Of a DNA stretch of 63,301 nucleotides, positions 16,843 to 24,153 are shown in pieces. Source of the DNA: a bacterium. Lineage in GTDB: Bacteria > Bacillota > Clostridia > Christensenellales > Aristaeellaceae. Position 1 is the stretch's first letter, and every line of letters begins with the position of its first letter. The translations under genes and the position numbers were made by a program. The stretch lies in NCBI GenBank assembly GCA_029009515.1, contig JAQXJZ010000039.1, positions 1 to 63,301 of the forward strand. Reading direction: 5' to 3'. Under the pieces are notes generated by a model. It was not told where the DNA came from, ran no database searches, and worked only from the letters and a program-made list of their open reading frames with translations.

Positions 16843-16924
16843 ACGAGGGGCGGCAGTGGCGGATTCAGCTGCACCCAAAACGGGTATACAGCCATTGGAA
16901 GGCAACAGCGCTTCCGCCCCCCGT
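16843..16924 (+). promoter_or_regulatory. Long-range hairpin between araB and araA
   Basis: ACGAGGGGCGG (16843-16853) can pair with CCGCCCCCCGT (16914-16924) at 10 of 11 positions, closing a ~60-nt loop, and CTTTTCC follows. It could be a partial terminator or an mRNA-processing structure that sets unequal araB/araA expression. A simple intrinsic terminator is less likely because of the large loop. Confidence 0.4.
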
Positions 16925-16959
16925 CTTTTCCTGATTGTACGAAATGGAGTGTAAAAAGC

Positions 16960-18435
16960 ATGAGTCTGAAGAATTATGAATTCTGGTTTGTGGTCGGTTC
17001 CCAGTTCCTTTATGGTCCCGAAGTGCTCGAGACCGTGGCTGCCCGCGCCGCCGAGATGGCCGAAAGCATGAATGCCTCCGGCAACCTGCCCTGCAAGCTC
17101 GTTTACAAGGTGACCGCCAAGACCAATCAGGAAATCACCGACATCGTGCGCGAGGCCAACTACGATCCCGCCTGCGCCGGTATCATCACCTGGTGCCACA
17201 CCTTCAGCCCCTCCAAGATGTGGATCAACGGCTTTGCCAATCTGCAGAAGCCCTACTGCCACTTCGCCACCCAGTACAATTGCGAGATCCCCAATGACGA
17301 GATCGACATGGACTTCATGAACCTGAATCAGGCTGCCCATGGCGACCGTGAGCATGGCTTCATCGCCGCCCGTCTGCGCATGCCCCGCAAGGTCATCGCC
17401 GGCTACTGGAAGGACGAAAATGTGCAGAAGCGCATCGGCAGCTGGATGCGCGCCGCGGTTGGCGTGGCCTTCAGCAAGAGTCTGAAGGTGATGCGCTTTG
17501 GCGACAACATGCGCGAAGTGGCCGTCACCGAAGGCGACAAGGTGGAAGTGCAGGCCAAGCTGGGCTGGCAGGTCAACACCTGGCCCGTGGGCAAGCTGGT
17601 GGAGACCATGGACGCCGTGACCGAGGCTGAAATCGACCAGAAGATGGCCGAGTACGAAAGCCTCTACACCATTGCCACCGACGATATCGAAACCATCCGC
17701 TATCAGGCCCGTGAAGAGATCGCCATGAAGAAGATGCTGGACGCCGAGGGCTGCATGGCTTTCTCCAACACCTTCCAGGATCTTTACGGCATGAAGCAGC
17801 TGCCCGGCCTGGCCAGCCAGCACCTGATGGCGCAGGGCTACGGCTACGGCGGCGAGGGCGACTGGAAGGTATCCGCCATGACTGCCATCATGAAGGCCAT
17901 GGCCGAGGGCCAGACCGGCGGCACCGCTTTCATGGAGGACTACACCTACCACCTCGTGCAGAACAGCGAATACTCCCTCGGCGCTCACATGCTGGAAGTG
18001 TGCCCCACCGTGGCGGCGAGCAAGCCCCGCATCGAGGAGCATCCGCTGGGCATCGGCGACCGCGAGCCCCCGGCCCGTCTGGGGTGTGAGGGCAAGGAAG
18101 GCAGCGCCATCGTGGTCAGCCTCATCGATATGGGCGGCAGACTTCGCCTGATCTGTCAGGATATTGAGTGCGTGAAACCCATCATGGACATGCCCAATCT
18201 GCCCGTGGCCCGCGTCATGTGGCGCGCCATGCCGGATCTCACCACCGGCGTGGAGTGCTGGATCACCGCCGGCGGCGCGCATCACACCGTGCTTTCCTAC
18301 GATGTGACCGCCGAGCAGATGAAGGACTGGGCCACCATGATGGACATCGAGTTCGTGCACATCACCAGGGACACCACCGTCGAATCGCTGGAGCAGCAGC
18401 TGTTCCTCAACGATCTGGCGTGGAAGCTGAAATAA
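16960..18435 (+). CDS. araA: L-arabinose isomerase
   Basis: A 491-residue enzyme interconverting L-arabinose and L-ribulose, with a metal (usually manganese) at the active site. Family marks are FWFVVGSQFLYGPE at the N-terminus, GIITWCHTFSPSKMWI, FATQYNCEIP, MLDAEGCMAFSNTFQDL and the late HITRDTT segment. Candidate metal ligands are in GGTAFMEDYTY and in LGAHMLEVCP, with His in the family positions. Length is normal. It is followed 38 bp later by araD, and shares its expression unit with araB across a hairpin-containing gap. Confidence 0.97.
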   Translation: MSLKNYEFWFVVGSQFLYGPEVLETVAARAAEMAESMNASGNLPCKLVYKVTAKTNQEITDIVREANYDPACAGIITWCHTFSPSKMWINGFANLQKPYCHFATQYNCEIPNDEIDMDFMNLNQAAHGDREHGFIAARLRMPRKVIAGYWKDENVQKRIGSWMRAAVGVAFSKSLKVMRFGDNMREVAVTEGDKVEVQAKLGWQVNTWPVGKLVETMDAVTEAEIDQKMAEYESLYTIATDDIETIRYQAREEIAMKKMLDAEGCMAFSNTFQDLYGMKQLPGLASQHLMAQGYGYGGEGDWKVSAMTAIMKAMAEGQTGGTAFMEDYTYHLVQNSEYSLGAHMLEVCPTVAASKPRIEEHPLGIGDREPPARLGCEGKEGSAIVVSLIDMGGRLRLICQDIECVKPIMDMPNLPVARVMWRAMPDLTTGVECWITAGGAHHTVLSYDVTAEQMKDWATMMDIEFVHITRDTTVESLEQQLFLNDLAWKLK

Positions 18436-18473
18436 GCGGCTGAGCCGAAATACGCATACAGGAGAGAAAGAAA

Positions 18474-19175
18474 ATGCTTGAAGCTTTGAAGCAGGCTGTA
18501 TACGAAGCCAACATGGAACTTCCCAAGCGCGGTCTGGTTACCTATACCTGGGGCAATGTGTCCGGCATCGACCGTGAAACCGGCTACGTCGTCATCAAGC
18601 CTTCCGGCGTGGATTATGAAGATCTGACTCCCGATCAGCTGGTTGTGCTGGATCTGGACGGCAACATCATCGAGGGCGACCTGAACCCCTCCTCCGATAC
18701 CAAGACCCATCTGGAGCTGTACAAGGCGTATCCCGAGCTGGGCGGCATTGTGCACACCCACAGCCCCCATGCTGTGGGATGGGCTCAGGCCGGCCGCGAT
18801 ATTCCCTGCTACGGCACCACCCATGCCGACTACTTCTACGGCCCCGTGCCCTGCGCCCGCTGCCTGACCACCGAAGAAGTGGAAGAGGACTATGAGAAGA
18901 ACACCGGCAAGGTGATCATCGAAACCTTCAACAGCCGCCAGCTCAATCCCGTGCATGTGCCCGGCGTCATCTGCCACAGCCACGGCCCCTTCACCTGGGG
19001 CAAGAACGCTGCCCAGGCCGTCTACCACGCCGTGGTGCTCGAGGAAGTGGCCAAGATGGCCATGTACACCGTCACCGTCAAGCCCGAAGCCGCTCCTGCG
19101 CCCCAGCATGTGCAGGACAAGCACTTCCTGCGCAAGCACGGCCCGAACGCCTACTATGGACAGAAGATGGGCTAA
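18474..19175 (+). CDS. araD: L-ribulose-5-phosphate 4-epimerase
   Basis: A 233-residue class II aldolase-family enzyme that converts L-ribulose-5-phosphate to D-xylulose-5-phosphate. Signature segments are [27 protein letters not shown] and [11 protein letters not shown]. Zinc ligands are His in [12 protein letters not shown] and in [15 protein letters not shown] precedes ATG 18474. It ends the araB-araA-araD set; its stop codon is in the loop of a strong hairpin (19158-19191), which probably ends or stabilises the transcript. Confidence 0.96.
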   Translation: MLEALKQAVYEANMELPKRGLVTYTWGNVSGIDRETGYVVIKPSGVDYEDLTPDQLVVLDLDGNIIEGDLNPSSDTKTHLELYKAYPELGGIVHTHSPHAVGWAQAGRDIPCYGTTHADYFYGPVPCARCLTTEEVEEDYEKNTGKVIIETFNSRQLNPVHVPGVICHSHGPFTWGKNAAQAVYHAVVLEEVAKMAMYTVTVKPEAAPAPQHVQDKHFLRKHGPNAYYGQKMG

Positions 19176-19191
19176 AGCCCTTCTTCTGTCC
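19158..19191 (+). terminator. Hairpin with the araD stop codon in its loop
   Basis: A 15-bp stem with one mismatch (19158-19172 with 19177-19191) closes on the loop TAAA, which contains the araD stop codon. There is no T tract. It may be a rho-independent terminator of reduced strength or a 3'-end stability element. Confidence 0.6.
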
Positions 19192-19200
19192 AAGCGAAGC

Positions 19201-19418
19201 GTCCGGCCTTTGGCCGGACGTGAAGCGGAGTGAAGTGTGCCGTTGGCACGTGAAGTGTTTCGCGCAGAACGCGAAACGATTATATGGCTGTGCGGTAGAG
19301 AAGCGAGCACTGCTTAACTGCACGAGTAACTAAAAACTTCTTGCGCAGCAAGAAACTTCACAGCGGCCGCAAGGCCGCTGCTTCACTTCTTCACTTTTCC
19401 TGAAAGGAAAAACTTCAC
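19201..19418 (+). repeat. Array of small perfect hairpins punctuated by GTGAAG / CTTCAC
   Basis: Hairpins with unrelated stems occur in series: 19201-19219 (8 bp), 19237-19249 (5 bp), 19257-19277 (8 bp), 19338-19354 (7 bp), 19362-19379 (7 bp) and 19395-19411 (7 bp). In the left half GTGAAG follows or precedes them (19220, 19230, 19250). In the right half CTTCAC follows them (19356, 19381, 19389, 19413), so the punctuation words are reverse complements of one another. The last stem's right arm, AGGAAAA, also serves as the ribosome-binding site of the next gene. I do not recognise a named repeat family. Confidence 0.75.
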
Positions 19419-19419
19419 G

Positions 19420-20148
19420 ATGTATATCTTCTTGACTAGTAGTCCGTGCATTCCCAATGCAGATCGGGCGCTGCTGAATCCTGTGAATGAGTTTGTGGAG
19501 CGGATGCATGCGGCTTTGCCGGATGATCCGGAGGCGTTGTTTGTGTGTTCGCATCCGGACAGCTATGAGCTGACGGATCGTTTTGCGCGGGATATGTATG
19601 ATGCGTTCGACGAGGCGGGCATGCCGTTTGGCGGTTATACCGTTTTGGACAGCCGCACGGAGGAGCGGGCGGCGGAACTGGTGCGCAGCAGCGATTTCAT
19701 CATTCTGGCGGGCGGACATGTGCCCACGCAGAATGCGTATCTGCAGAAGATCAATCTTCGCGGGCTGATGATGGATTATCAGGGCGTGGTAATGGGCATC
19801 AGCGCGGGCAGCATGAACGCCGCGCGGGTGGTGTACGCTCAGCCGGAGATGGAGGGCGAGTCCGTCGATCTGAACTACCAGCGCTGGCTGGCCGGGCTGG
19901 GGCTGACGCAGACCATGCTGCTGCCGCATTATCAGCAGGTGAAGGACTGGATGCTGGACGGCAGGCGTCTGTTTGAGGACATTACCTATACCGACAGTAT
20001 GGGTCACACCTTCTATGCCATGGTGGATGGAACGTATCTGTATATCGAAAATGGCGTGGAAACCATGATGGGGGAGTGCTACCGGATCAGCGACGGTCAA
20101 ATCACCCAGGTCTGCAAAGAAAGCGAAAAACTGCCCATCAAACCTTGA
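19420..20148 (+). CDS. Peptidase E-like serine peptidase (family S51)
   Basis: A 242-residue protein of the dipeptidase E/cyanophycinase fold. The nucleophile is Ser128 in MGISAGSMN, preceded by FIILAGGHVPTQN with the family's GG turn, and LLPHYQQ provides the likely catalytic His. Peptidase E cleaves Asp-X dipeptides. Its only apparent ribosome-binding site, AAAGGAAAA, is also the 3' arm of a hairpin, so translation may depend on structure opening. It is convergent with the LacI gene. Its stop codon lies inside a 12-bp hairpin stem. The link with the arabinose genes on both sides is unclear; it may be a simple insertion. Confidence 0.8.
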   Translation: MYIFLTSSPCIPNADRALLNPVNEFVERMHAALPDDPEALFVCSHPDSYELTDRFARDMYDAFDEAGMPFGGYTVLDSRTEERAAELVRSSDFIILAGGHVPTQNAYLQKINLRGLMMDYQGVVMGISAGSMNAARVVYAQPEMEGESVDLNYQRWLAGLGLTQTMLLPHYQQVKDWMLDGRRLFEDITYTDSMGHTFYAMVDGTYLYIENGVETMMGECYRISDGQITQVCKESEKLPIKP

Positions 20149-20171
20149 GGCCGCCCATCGGGCGGCCTCAA
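20145..20171 (+). terminator. Hairpin spanning the peptidase stop codon
   Basis: A perfect 12-bp stem (TTGAGGCCGCCC at 20145-20156 with GGGCGGCCTCAA at 20160-20171) contains the TGA stop at 20146-20148. Only a weak T tract follows. Confidence 0.65.
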
Positions 20172-20176
20172 TTCAT

Positions 20177-20225
20177 GGGATTCTTAAGGGCGAAGCCCTT
20201 GAGCGGGTGCAGGGCAGCGCCCTGC
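20177..20225 (-). repeat. Gene-end bipartite palindromic element, copy 1 (LacI gene)
   Basis: Read in the LacI sense direction it is: stem GCAGGGC/GCCCTGC (20209-20225), the linker CACCCGC, stem AAGGGC-TTC-GCCCTT (20186-20200), then GAATCCC. It overlaps the end of the LacI coding sequence. The same arrangement recurs at 31254, 31348, 59676 and 62175. Confidence 0.8.
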
Positions 20226-21236
20226 CGTCTCCCGTCCGCAGCTTCCGCGGCACACCACGGTCGGTTCAAACACGATGTGCTGCGGCGGCAGATCCTCGCG
20301 GCGGATCCGGCGCAGGAGCAGCTCCACGCCGCTGCGCGCCATGCGTGCCGGGGCGTATTCCACGCTGCAAAGGGGAGAAGGGAAGGGCAGCATGCCCTGA
20401 ATGTTGTCAAAACCGGCAATGGCAAAATCGGACGGGATGTGCAGCCCCTGCTGCGCAAGCAGGTTCACGGCGCGCCAGGCTTCGTCGTCGCAGAAGTAGA
20501 ACACGCCGCGCACGCCCTGCTGTTTCCACGCGAGCAGCTGGTGCAGGATGGCCTCGTCGTCGTTGAGGATGCAGGAGCGCTCAGCGCTTTCCGGCAGTCC
20601 GGCCTCCAGGCAGGCATGGCGGTATCCGGCCAGACGGTGCTGGCTGGCGAACACCACGTCATAGTTGCTCATGTAGGCAAGGCTGCGGCAGCCGCCTTCG
20701 ATGAGATGGCGGGTGATGAGGTACGCGCCCAGCTCTTCGTTGCAGATGACGCTGTCGGCGTTATCATCCTCCAGCTGTCTGCCCATGAGCACAAAGGGCA
20801 CGTCCAGGCTGCGCAGGCGTTCGATGGTGCGCGCCGAACCGTAGGACGGGAAGAGGAGGATTCCATCCACCTGATGGCTCAGCGCCGCCTCCGTCACGCG
20901 CATTTCCAGATCTGCATGATCGCGCGAGCAAAGGATGAGCAGCGAGTAGCCGTGTTCCATGGCCGCATCCTGAATCTGGTCGGCCATGATGCCGTAATAG
21001 GGATTGCTCATGCCGCCCACCACCAGTCCCAGCGTGCGGGTCTGGCCAGAGCGAAGGGAGCTGGCCATCTGATTGCGGATGTAGCCCATCTCGGCAGCGA
21101 CGTCCTGGATGTATTTGCATGTGGCTTCGGAGATATCGCTCTTGTTTTTCAATGCGCGCGATACGGTGTTGGCGGTATAGCCGGTGCGCTGGGCGATATC
21201 CTGCAGCGTGACGCGGCGGCCTTTGGTGGGATTCAT
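20184..21236 (-). CDS. LacI family transcriptional regulator
   Basis: A 350-residue regulator. The N-terminal helix-turn-helix is TLQDIAQRTGYTANTVSRALKN followed by the hinge region; a periplasmic-binding-protein-like sugar-sensing domain covers about residues 62-340 (GLVVGGMSNPYYGIMAD, DGILLFPSYG, AIAGFDNI). It sits divergent to the ABC importer and GH51 genes and most likely represses them through the palindrome at 21353-21370, releasing it on binding arabinose or an arabino-oligosaccharide. AAAGGAG precedes ATG 21236. The last 13 residues and the stop are encoded by a repeated palindromic element, so the native C-terminus was probably replaced or extended. Confidence 0.9.
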   Translation of the reverse strand: MNPTKGRRVTLQDIAQRTGYTANTVSRALKNKSDISEATCKYIQDVAAEMGYIRNQMASSLRSGQTRTLGLVVGGMSNPYYGIMADQIQDAAMEHGYSLLILCSRDHADLEMRVTEAALSHQVDGILLFPSYGSARTIERLRSLDVPFVLMGRQLEDDNADSVICNEELGAYLITRHLIEGGCRSLAYMSNYDVVFASQHRLAGYRHACLEAGLPESAERSCILNDDEAILHQLLAWKQQGVRGVFYFCDDEAWRAVNLLAQQGLHIPSDFAIAGFDNIQGMLPFPSPLCSVEYAPARMARSGVELLLRRIRREDLPPQHIVFEPTVVCRGSCGRETAGRCPAPAQGLRP

Positions 21237-21275
21237 GGCTGGCTCCTTTCGTGAAATTGCGGTGTGATTGGCTGC

Positions 21276-21304
21276 ATTCTAACACGGCTGGATAGAGTTG
21301 TCAA
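21276..21304 (-). promoter_or_regulatory. Sigma-A promoter of the LacI-family gene
   Basis: On the minus strand TTGACA (21299-21304) and TAGAAT (21276-21281) are separated by 17 bp, 40 bp before the start codon. Its -35 box lies back-to-back with that of the importer promoter. Confidence 0.78.
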
Positions 21305-21312
21305 ATTAGGTG

Positions 21313-21341
21313 TTGACATGGCCATAAAATCATGCTATAAT
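21313..21341 (+). promoter_or_regulatory. Consensus sigma-A promoter of the arabinoside importer
   Basis: TTGACA (21313-21318) and TATAAT (21336-21341) are at the ideal 17-bp spacing, with TG before the -10. A palindromic operator begins 12 bp downstream, so repression would act at or just past the start site. Confidence 0.9.
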
Positions 21342-21352
21342 TTTTACATCAA

Positions 21353-21370
21353 AACATTAACGTTAATGTT
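21353..21370 (+). promoter_or_regulatory. LacI-type operator, with a second half-site at 21375
   Basis: AACATTAACGTTAATGTT is a perfect 18-bp palindrome with the central CG typical of LacI-family sites. A second copy centred at 21375-21376 has a perfect right half (TTAATGTT) and a degenerate left half. The two centres are 14 bp apart. Confidence 0.85.
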
Positions 21371-21409
21371 TTTACGTTAATGTTGTATGAAAAGACCAAA
21401 ACGCGCGAA

Positions 21410-21480
21410 ATCCCCTTGGACAAGGGGATGCTTCCGTTTAGGTCTAAACGCTCGATTTGACGAGGCGCAGCCTGTGCCTC
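21410..21480 (+). promoter_or_regulatory. Structured 5' leader of the importer mRNA
   Basis: Three hairpins follow one another: ATCCCCTT/AAGGGGAT (21410-21429), GTTTAG/CTAAAC (21436-21449) and GAGGC/GCCTC (21462-21480). There is no U-rich terminator, so an mRNA-stabilising leader is more likely than attenuation. The ribosome-binding site at 21494-21499 lies outside these stems. Confidence 0.5.
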
Positions 21481-21507
21481 TCAAAAAATAAAAAGGAGGA
21501 TTTTCCC

Positions 21508-22782
21508 ATGAAGAAGATCGTTGCCCTGCTTCTGGCTCTGTGCATGATGATCAGCCTGACCGCTGCGTCTGCCGAAACCACCAAGCTGACTGCCTGGACG
21601 TTCATCGCCCAGCATCAGGAGTACTATGAAGGCATGGCCGAAAAGTGGAATGCTCTGCATCCCGACGAGCAGATCGAGATCGAAGTGACCACCCTCGGTT
21701 ACGATGACATGCACAACAAGATGAAGGTCGCTCTGCAGTCCGATCAGGGCGCTCCCGATGCCTGCGACGTCGAGCTGGGCCAGTTCCCCAACATTCTGGC
21801 CTTCAGCGACAAGCTGGTTGAGCTCAGCCCCTACATCGAGCCCCTGAAGGACGACATCGTTGACGCTCGCCTGGAGATCTACTCCAAGGACGGCGGCTAC
21901 TACGGCATGCCCCTGCACGTTGGCGCCATGGTTGCTTACTATCGCGTTGATCTGCTGGAAAAGGCTGGCGTGGACTACACCACCATCAAGACCTGGGACG
22001 ACTGGTATGAGGCCGGCCTGAAGGTTAAGGAAGCCACCGGCGCCTGGATGGGCACCGTGGAAACCTCTACCCAGTGGGTCGCCACCCTGATGCTGGGCCA
22101 GCAGGGCACTGACTGGCAGGCTGACGGCGAAGTGCTCGTCAACACCGAGGCTGTTGCCAAGGTTATCGACACCCAGAAGAAGTGGCTCGAGGCCGGCATT
22201 GCCGAGACCTGCCCCGGCGGCCAGCCCGACACCGAAGAAGGCAAGGCCTACATCGCCAACAACGACATCGCTTCTGTGATCATGCCCTTCTGGTTCATGA
22301 GCCGCTTCACCGGCGAAATCGGCGAGGCCCGCGCCAACCAGTATGTGCTGGCTCCCTGCCCCGTGTTCGAAGAAGGCCAGATCCGCTCCGTCGGCGCTGG
22401 CGGCACCGGCACTGTGATCTACGCCAACGGCGCCAACGCCGACCTGGCTGCCCGTTTCTTCACCTACGCCAAGATCTCTGACGAAGGCAACCGCTACGTT
22501 TGGGAAGTGCTGGGCTTCGACCCCGTCAACAAGGCCGTTTGGGAAGACGAAGCTCTCATGAAGAATGAAGAGAACGCCTTCAACAAGTACTTCATTGGCT
22601 ATCCCGTGGACGCTCTGCTGCCCATCAAGGACGAGATCGGCGCCATGGTTTCCAACAGCATCAGCCCCACCATCAACAGCTACCTCGGCTCCACCCTGTG
22701 GAACGAAGTGTACGTGGACGGCGTGGACACCGCTGAGGCCCTCGAGGCTGCTCAGGACGCTATCGAGAGCGACCTGTTCTAA
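21508..22782 (+). CDS. ABC transporter sugar-binding protein (CUT1, arabino-oligosaccharide type)
   Basis: A 424-residue extracellular family 1 solute-binding protein. Residues 1-22 form a signal peptide (MKKIVALLLALCMMISLTA), but no lipobox Cys is apparent at the cleavage site, so anchoring is unclear. The mature start, TKLTAWTFIAQHQEYYEGMA, is typical of CUT1 proteins. Two permease genes follow, and a GH51 arabinofuranosidase beyond them, indicating arabinose-containing oligosaccharides as ligand. No ATPase gene is present; CUT1 importers in Firmicutes often share a general MsmX-type ATPase. AGGAGG precedes ATG 21508. A strong hairpin after the gene (22820-22848) may raise its level over the permeases. 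Confidence 0.87.
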   Translation: MKKIVALLLALCMMISLTAASAETTKLTAWTFIAQHQEYYEGMAEKWNALHPDEQIEIEVTTLGYDDMHNKMKVALQSDQGAPDACDVELGQFPNILAFSDKLVELSPYIEPLKDDIVDARLEIYSKDGGYYGMPLHVGAMVAYYRVDLLEKAGVDYTTIKTWDDWYEAGLKVKEATGAWMGTVETSTQWVATLMLGQQGTDWQADGEVLVNTEAVAKVIDTQKKWLEAGIAETCPGGQPDTEEGKAYIANNDIASVIMPFWFMSRFTGEIGEARANQYVLAPCPVFEEGQIRSVGAGGTGTVIYANGANADLAARFFTYAKISDEGNRYVWEVLGFDPVNKAVWEDEALMKNEENAFNKYFIGYPVDALLPIKDEIGAMVSNSISPTINSYLGSTLWNEVYVDGVDTAEALEAAQDAIESDLF

Positions 22783-22819
22783 TTGCATAAAGTTCCGCAA
22801 GGAACTCATGTAAAAACCC

Positions 22820-22848
22820 GCGGATGGAGGGATCATCACTCCATCCGC
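22820..22848 (+). promoter_or_regulatory. Intercistronic hairpin after the binding-protein gene
   Basis: GCGGATGGAG (22820-22829) pairs perfectly with CTCCATCCGC (22839-22848). With no T tract it fits an mRNA 3'-protecting structure, as seen after other binding-protein genes in ABC operons, giving excess binding protein over permease. Confidence 0.55.
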
Positions 22849-22938
22849 TTCCTGTGTCCGACCTGCGCATGAGCGGGAAGGATAAACAAGTTTTTCAAGC
22901 GCTGCTCCAGCGGCGCGGCAAGAAAGGGGATTTGCGGG

Positions 22939-24150
22939 ATGCAAGCCAAGATTCAAGTCCCGGGGAGCGATCGCAACAAGTGGAAGAAGACGGCGTATCT
23001 GCTGGTCATCGCTGCAGTGCTGCTGGCGCTGGGCCTTGCGGCTATGTTCACGCTGGGCACGGCCTCCACTCGCTTTGACACTGCGTATGACAATGGCACG
23101 GATCTGTCTGGCTACTACTTCCAGAAGCTGGAGGAAGGCCAGAGCTACACCCTGCTGCAGAAGGCATGGCTGGGCATTGCCCGTCACCGCATCATGCCGA
23201 TTCTGGCTTCCATCCTTGTGTTTGTGGTGTTTGTGGCGCTCAACCGTGAGCTGCTGTACTCGCAGAAGATTGCACCGTACGTGTTCGTACTGCCGTTCCT
23301 GCTGACGTTTGCCATCTTCTTTGTGTATCCGCTGGCTTCCACCATCATGATGAGCTTCCAGGAGATCACCGGCGCAGGCACCAAGTGGATTGGCCTGAAG
23401 AACTACCAGAACATGTTCGGCAACAAGAACTTCTGGATCGCCGTGAAGAACTCCATGCGCTACATGATCATCACCTGCGCCATCCTCATTCCCATGCCGC
23501 TGGTGCTGGCCTATCTGCTCAACTCCAAGAAGACGCCCGAAAAGGTGTCCAACTTCTTCAAGACCGTGTCCTACATGCCGGTGCTGTGCTCCGTCGTTGT
23601 GGCCGGTATCATCTTCCGCATGATGTTCTCCGAGCTGAACGGCTCCATGATGAACTCCATCCGCGGCGTGTTCGGCCTCAAGCCCATCGCCTGGCTGAAG
23701 GGCGAGTGGACCTCCATGTTTGCGATGGTGCTTTTGTGTATGTGGCGCTGGACGGGCATGAACATCCTGTACTACATGGCGGGCCTCAAGTCCATCCCCA
23801 ACGAGCTGTACGAGGCTGCTGACATCGACGGCGCTGATGAATTCAAGAAATTCTGGCACGTCATTCTGCCGCTGCTCAAGCCCACCGCCATCTACGTGCT
23901 CACCATTTCCATCTACGCCGGTCTTGCCATGTTCACCGAAAGCTACATGGTGTTCGGCAACAACAATTCGCCCAAGAACTACGGCCTCACCATCGTCGGT
24001 TACCTCTACCGCTACGGCTTTGAGAAGGTTGACAAGTTTGGCTTTGCGTCTGCGGTGGGTCTGGTGCTGCTGGTTGGCGCGATGATCATTACCATTGTGC
24101 AGCTGATTGTGACCGGCACGATCAAGCTGGGCAAGAAGAAGGAGGCGTGA
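22939..24150 (+). CDS. ABC transporter permease, CUT1 subunit 1 (AraP/LacF-like)
   Basis: A 403-residue multi-pass membrane protein. The standard CUT1 core (from APYVFVLPFLLTFAIFFVYPL) starts near residue 110, with the ATPase-contact EAA loop as EAADIDGADEFKKFWHVILP. The first ~100 residues are extra. They hold a membrane segment (WKKTAYLLVIAAVLLALGLA), an outside loop and another segment (IMPILASILVFVVFVAL), like the extended N-terminus of MalF. AAAGGGGA lies 8 bp before ATG 22939. A competing ORF at 22824 in another frame has no homology and is rejected. It forms the channel with the next gene product. Confidence 0.88.
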   Translation: MQAKIQVPGSDRNKWKKTAYLLVIAAVLLALGLAAMFTLGTASTRFDTAYDNGTDLSGYYFQKLEEGQSYTLLQKAWLGIARHRIMPILASILVFVVFVALNRELLYSQKIAPYVFVLPFLLTFAIFFVYPLASTIMMSFQEITGAGTKWIGLKNYQNMFGNKNFWIAVKNSMRYMIITCAILIPMPLVLAYLLNSKKTPEKVSNFFKTVSYMPVLCSVVVAGIIFRMMFSELNGSMMNSIRGVFGLKPIAWLKGEWTSMFAMVLLCMWRWTGMNILYYMAGLKSIPNELYEAADIDGADEFKKFWHVILPLLKPTAIYVLTISIYAGLAMFTESYMVFGNNNSPKNYGLTIVGYLYRYGFEKVDKFGFASAVGLVLLVGAMIITIVQLIVTGTIKLGKKKEA

Positions 24151-24153
24151 CGA

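Noticed and set aside
22824-23078. Small ORF before the first permease gene
   Set aside because: Wrong frame, begins inside an mRNA hairpin, no ribosome-binding site.
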